DNA of 14,309 nt from Candidatus Martarchaeota archaeon (GTDB taxonomy: Archaea; Micrarchaeota; Micrarchaeia; Micrarchaeales; CABMGC01): contig JAMCZF010000035.1 in the NCBI GenBank assembly GCA_023485825.1, positions 1-14,309 on the forward strand, in the 5' to 3' direction. Every line of letters starts with the position of its first letter. Within the stretch, counting starts at the first letter, position 1. Below the pieces are notes generated by a model, which searched no databases, was not told where the DNA came from, and saw only the letters and a list, made by a program, of their open reading frames with translations. The position numbers and the translations under genes are program-made. Shown in pieces: positions 14,077 to 14,309 of the stretch.

Positions 14077-14119
14077 TTAATATCAGGAGAATTCCCCCAA
14101 CCTCGTTGGGGGTTGTCTG
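14077..14119 (+). repeat. 43-bp element, right copy at the TnpB left end
   Basis: This copy contains a perfect 8-bp hairpin with a 3-base loop (14094-14101 with 14105-14112) and begins with TTAA. It lies 65 bases before the tnpB start and in the same orientation, the position of the left-end hairpin in IS200/IS605-type elements. Identity with 12280-12322 (inverted) is 42 of 43. Confidence 0.75.
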
Positions 14120-14154
14120 GTATCTAATACTAAAGTCCTATACCTAATATAAAC

Positions 14155-14169
14155 GTATATATATTTTAT
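14155..14169 (+). promoter_or_regulatory. TATA box for tnpB
   Basis: A long TATATAT/TTTTAT tract lies about 25 bases before the tnpB ATG at 14185, with no ribosome-binding site, consistent with leaderless expression. Confidence 0.55.
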
Positions 14170-14184
14170 CTACCTATCAAGCTC

Positions 14185-14309
14185 ATGGAACTTACCGCGA
14201 AGATAGAGATATTTCCCACGCCCGCACAAAAAGATACGCTATGGAAACTGTCGGAACGCTGCAGGCTGCTGTACAACTTCGCACTGAAGGAACGGATGGA
14301 CGCGTTCAA
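14185..14309 (+). CDS. tnpB: TnpB (IS200/IS605 OrfB-like), partial at window end
   Basis: The first 41 residues are visible: a short strand, the IFPTPAQKDTL motif (9-19) and the CRLLYNFALKER motif (26-37), the N-terminal hallmark of TnpB proteins (the family ancestral to Cas12). Intact relatives are about 350-450 residues, with a RuvC-like DED nuclease guided by an RNA from the element's right end; both lie outside this window. No TnpA (Y1 transposase) is seen on this side, so the element could be a full IS605 or an orphan IS1341-type unit. A 43-bp hairpin element and a TATA box precede it. Whether the gene is intact cannot be judged here. Confidence 0.85.
   Translation, partial: MELTAKIEIFPTPAQKDTLWKLSERCRLLYNFALKERMDAF

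Noticed and set aside
1..14309. CRISPR array or cas operon
   Set aside because: No regularly spaced direct repeats or cas genes are seen; TnpB is Cas12-related but belongs to a transposon family.

Overview
The window is archaeal. The evidence is TATA boxes about 25-28 bases before many start codons (apparently leaderless genes), Dim1/KsgA and Dpm1-like proteins, heavy AGG/ATA codon use, and an intron-containing tRNA-Trp whose intron looks like a box C/D guide RNA. The lineage cannot be fixed from sequence alone. A compact euryarchaeal or DPANN-type genome would fit, but that is a guess.

Layout. (1) 1-4401 is a surface-sugar block: a broken GNAT acetyltransferase remnant, an NDP-sugar epimerase (-), a D-2-hydroxyacid dehydrogenase (+), a nucleotide-sugar dehydrogenase (-) and a Dpm1-like family 2 glycosyltransferase (+). 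The epimerase, dehydrogenase and glycosyltransferase together suggest making a modified sugar and loading it onto a carrier or glycan. (2) 4427-5723 holds two unrecognised, tightly coupled genes with their own promoter. (3) 5788-10140 is a housekeeping block: a metallo-beta-lactamase-fold hydrolase converging on ksgA, a DedA membrane protein, a short IMP dehydrogenase without CBS domains (guaB), and orotate phosphoribosyltransferase (pyrE) converging on guaB. The ksgA-dedA gap is unusually rich in TATA boxes and hairpins. (4) 10279-11109 encodes a ZIP metal transporter. (5) 11216-14309 looks like an accessory region around tRNA-Trp: a VapBC-type toxin-antitoxin pair, the tRNA, an orphan NqrB/RnfD-like membrane protein and a histidine phosphatase. 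The last two genes lie between inverted copies of a 43-bp element. The right-hand copy sits directly upstream of a tnpB gene that runs off the window.

The most interesting structure is that inverted 43-bp pair (12280-12322 and 14077-14119, one mismatch). It looks like a TnpB-element left end and a solitary mirror copy enclosing two non-transposition genes. Next in interest are the self-targeting guide in the tRNA-Trp intron, the uncharacterised two-gene unit at 4427-5723, and the possible small RNA or structured leader between ksgA and dedA.
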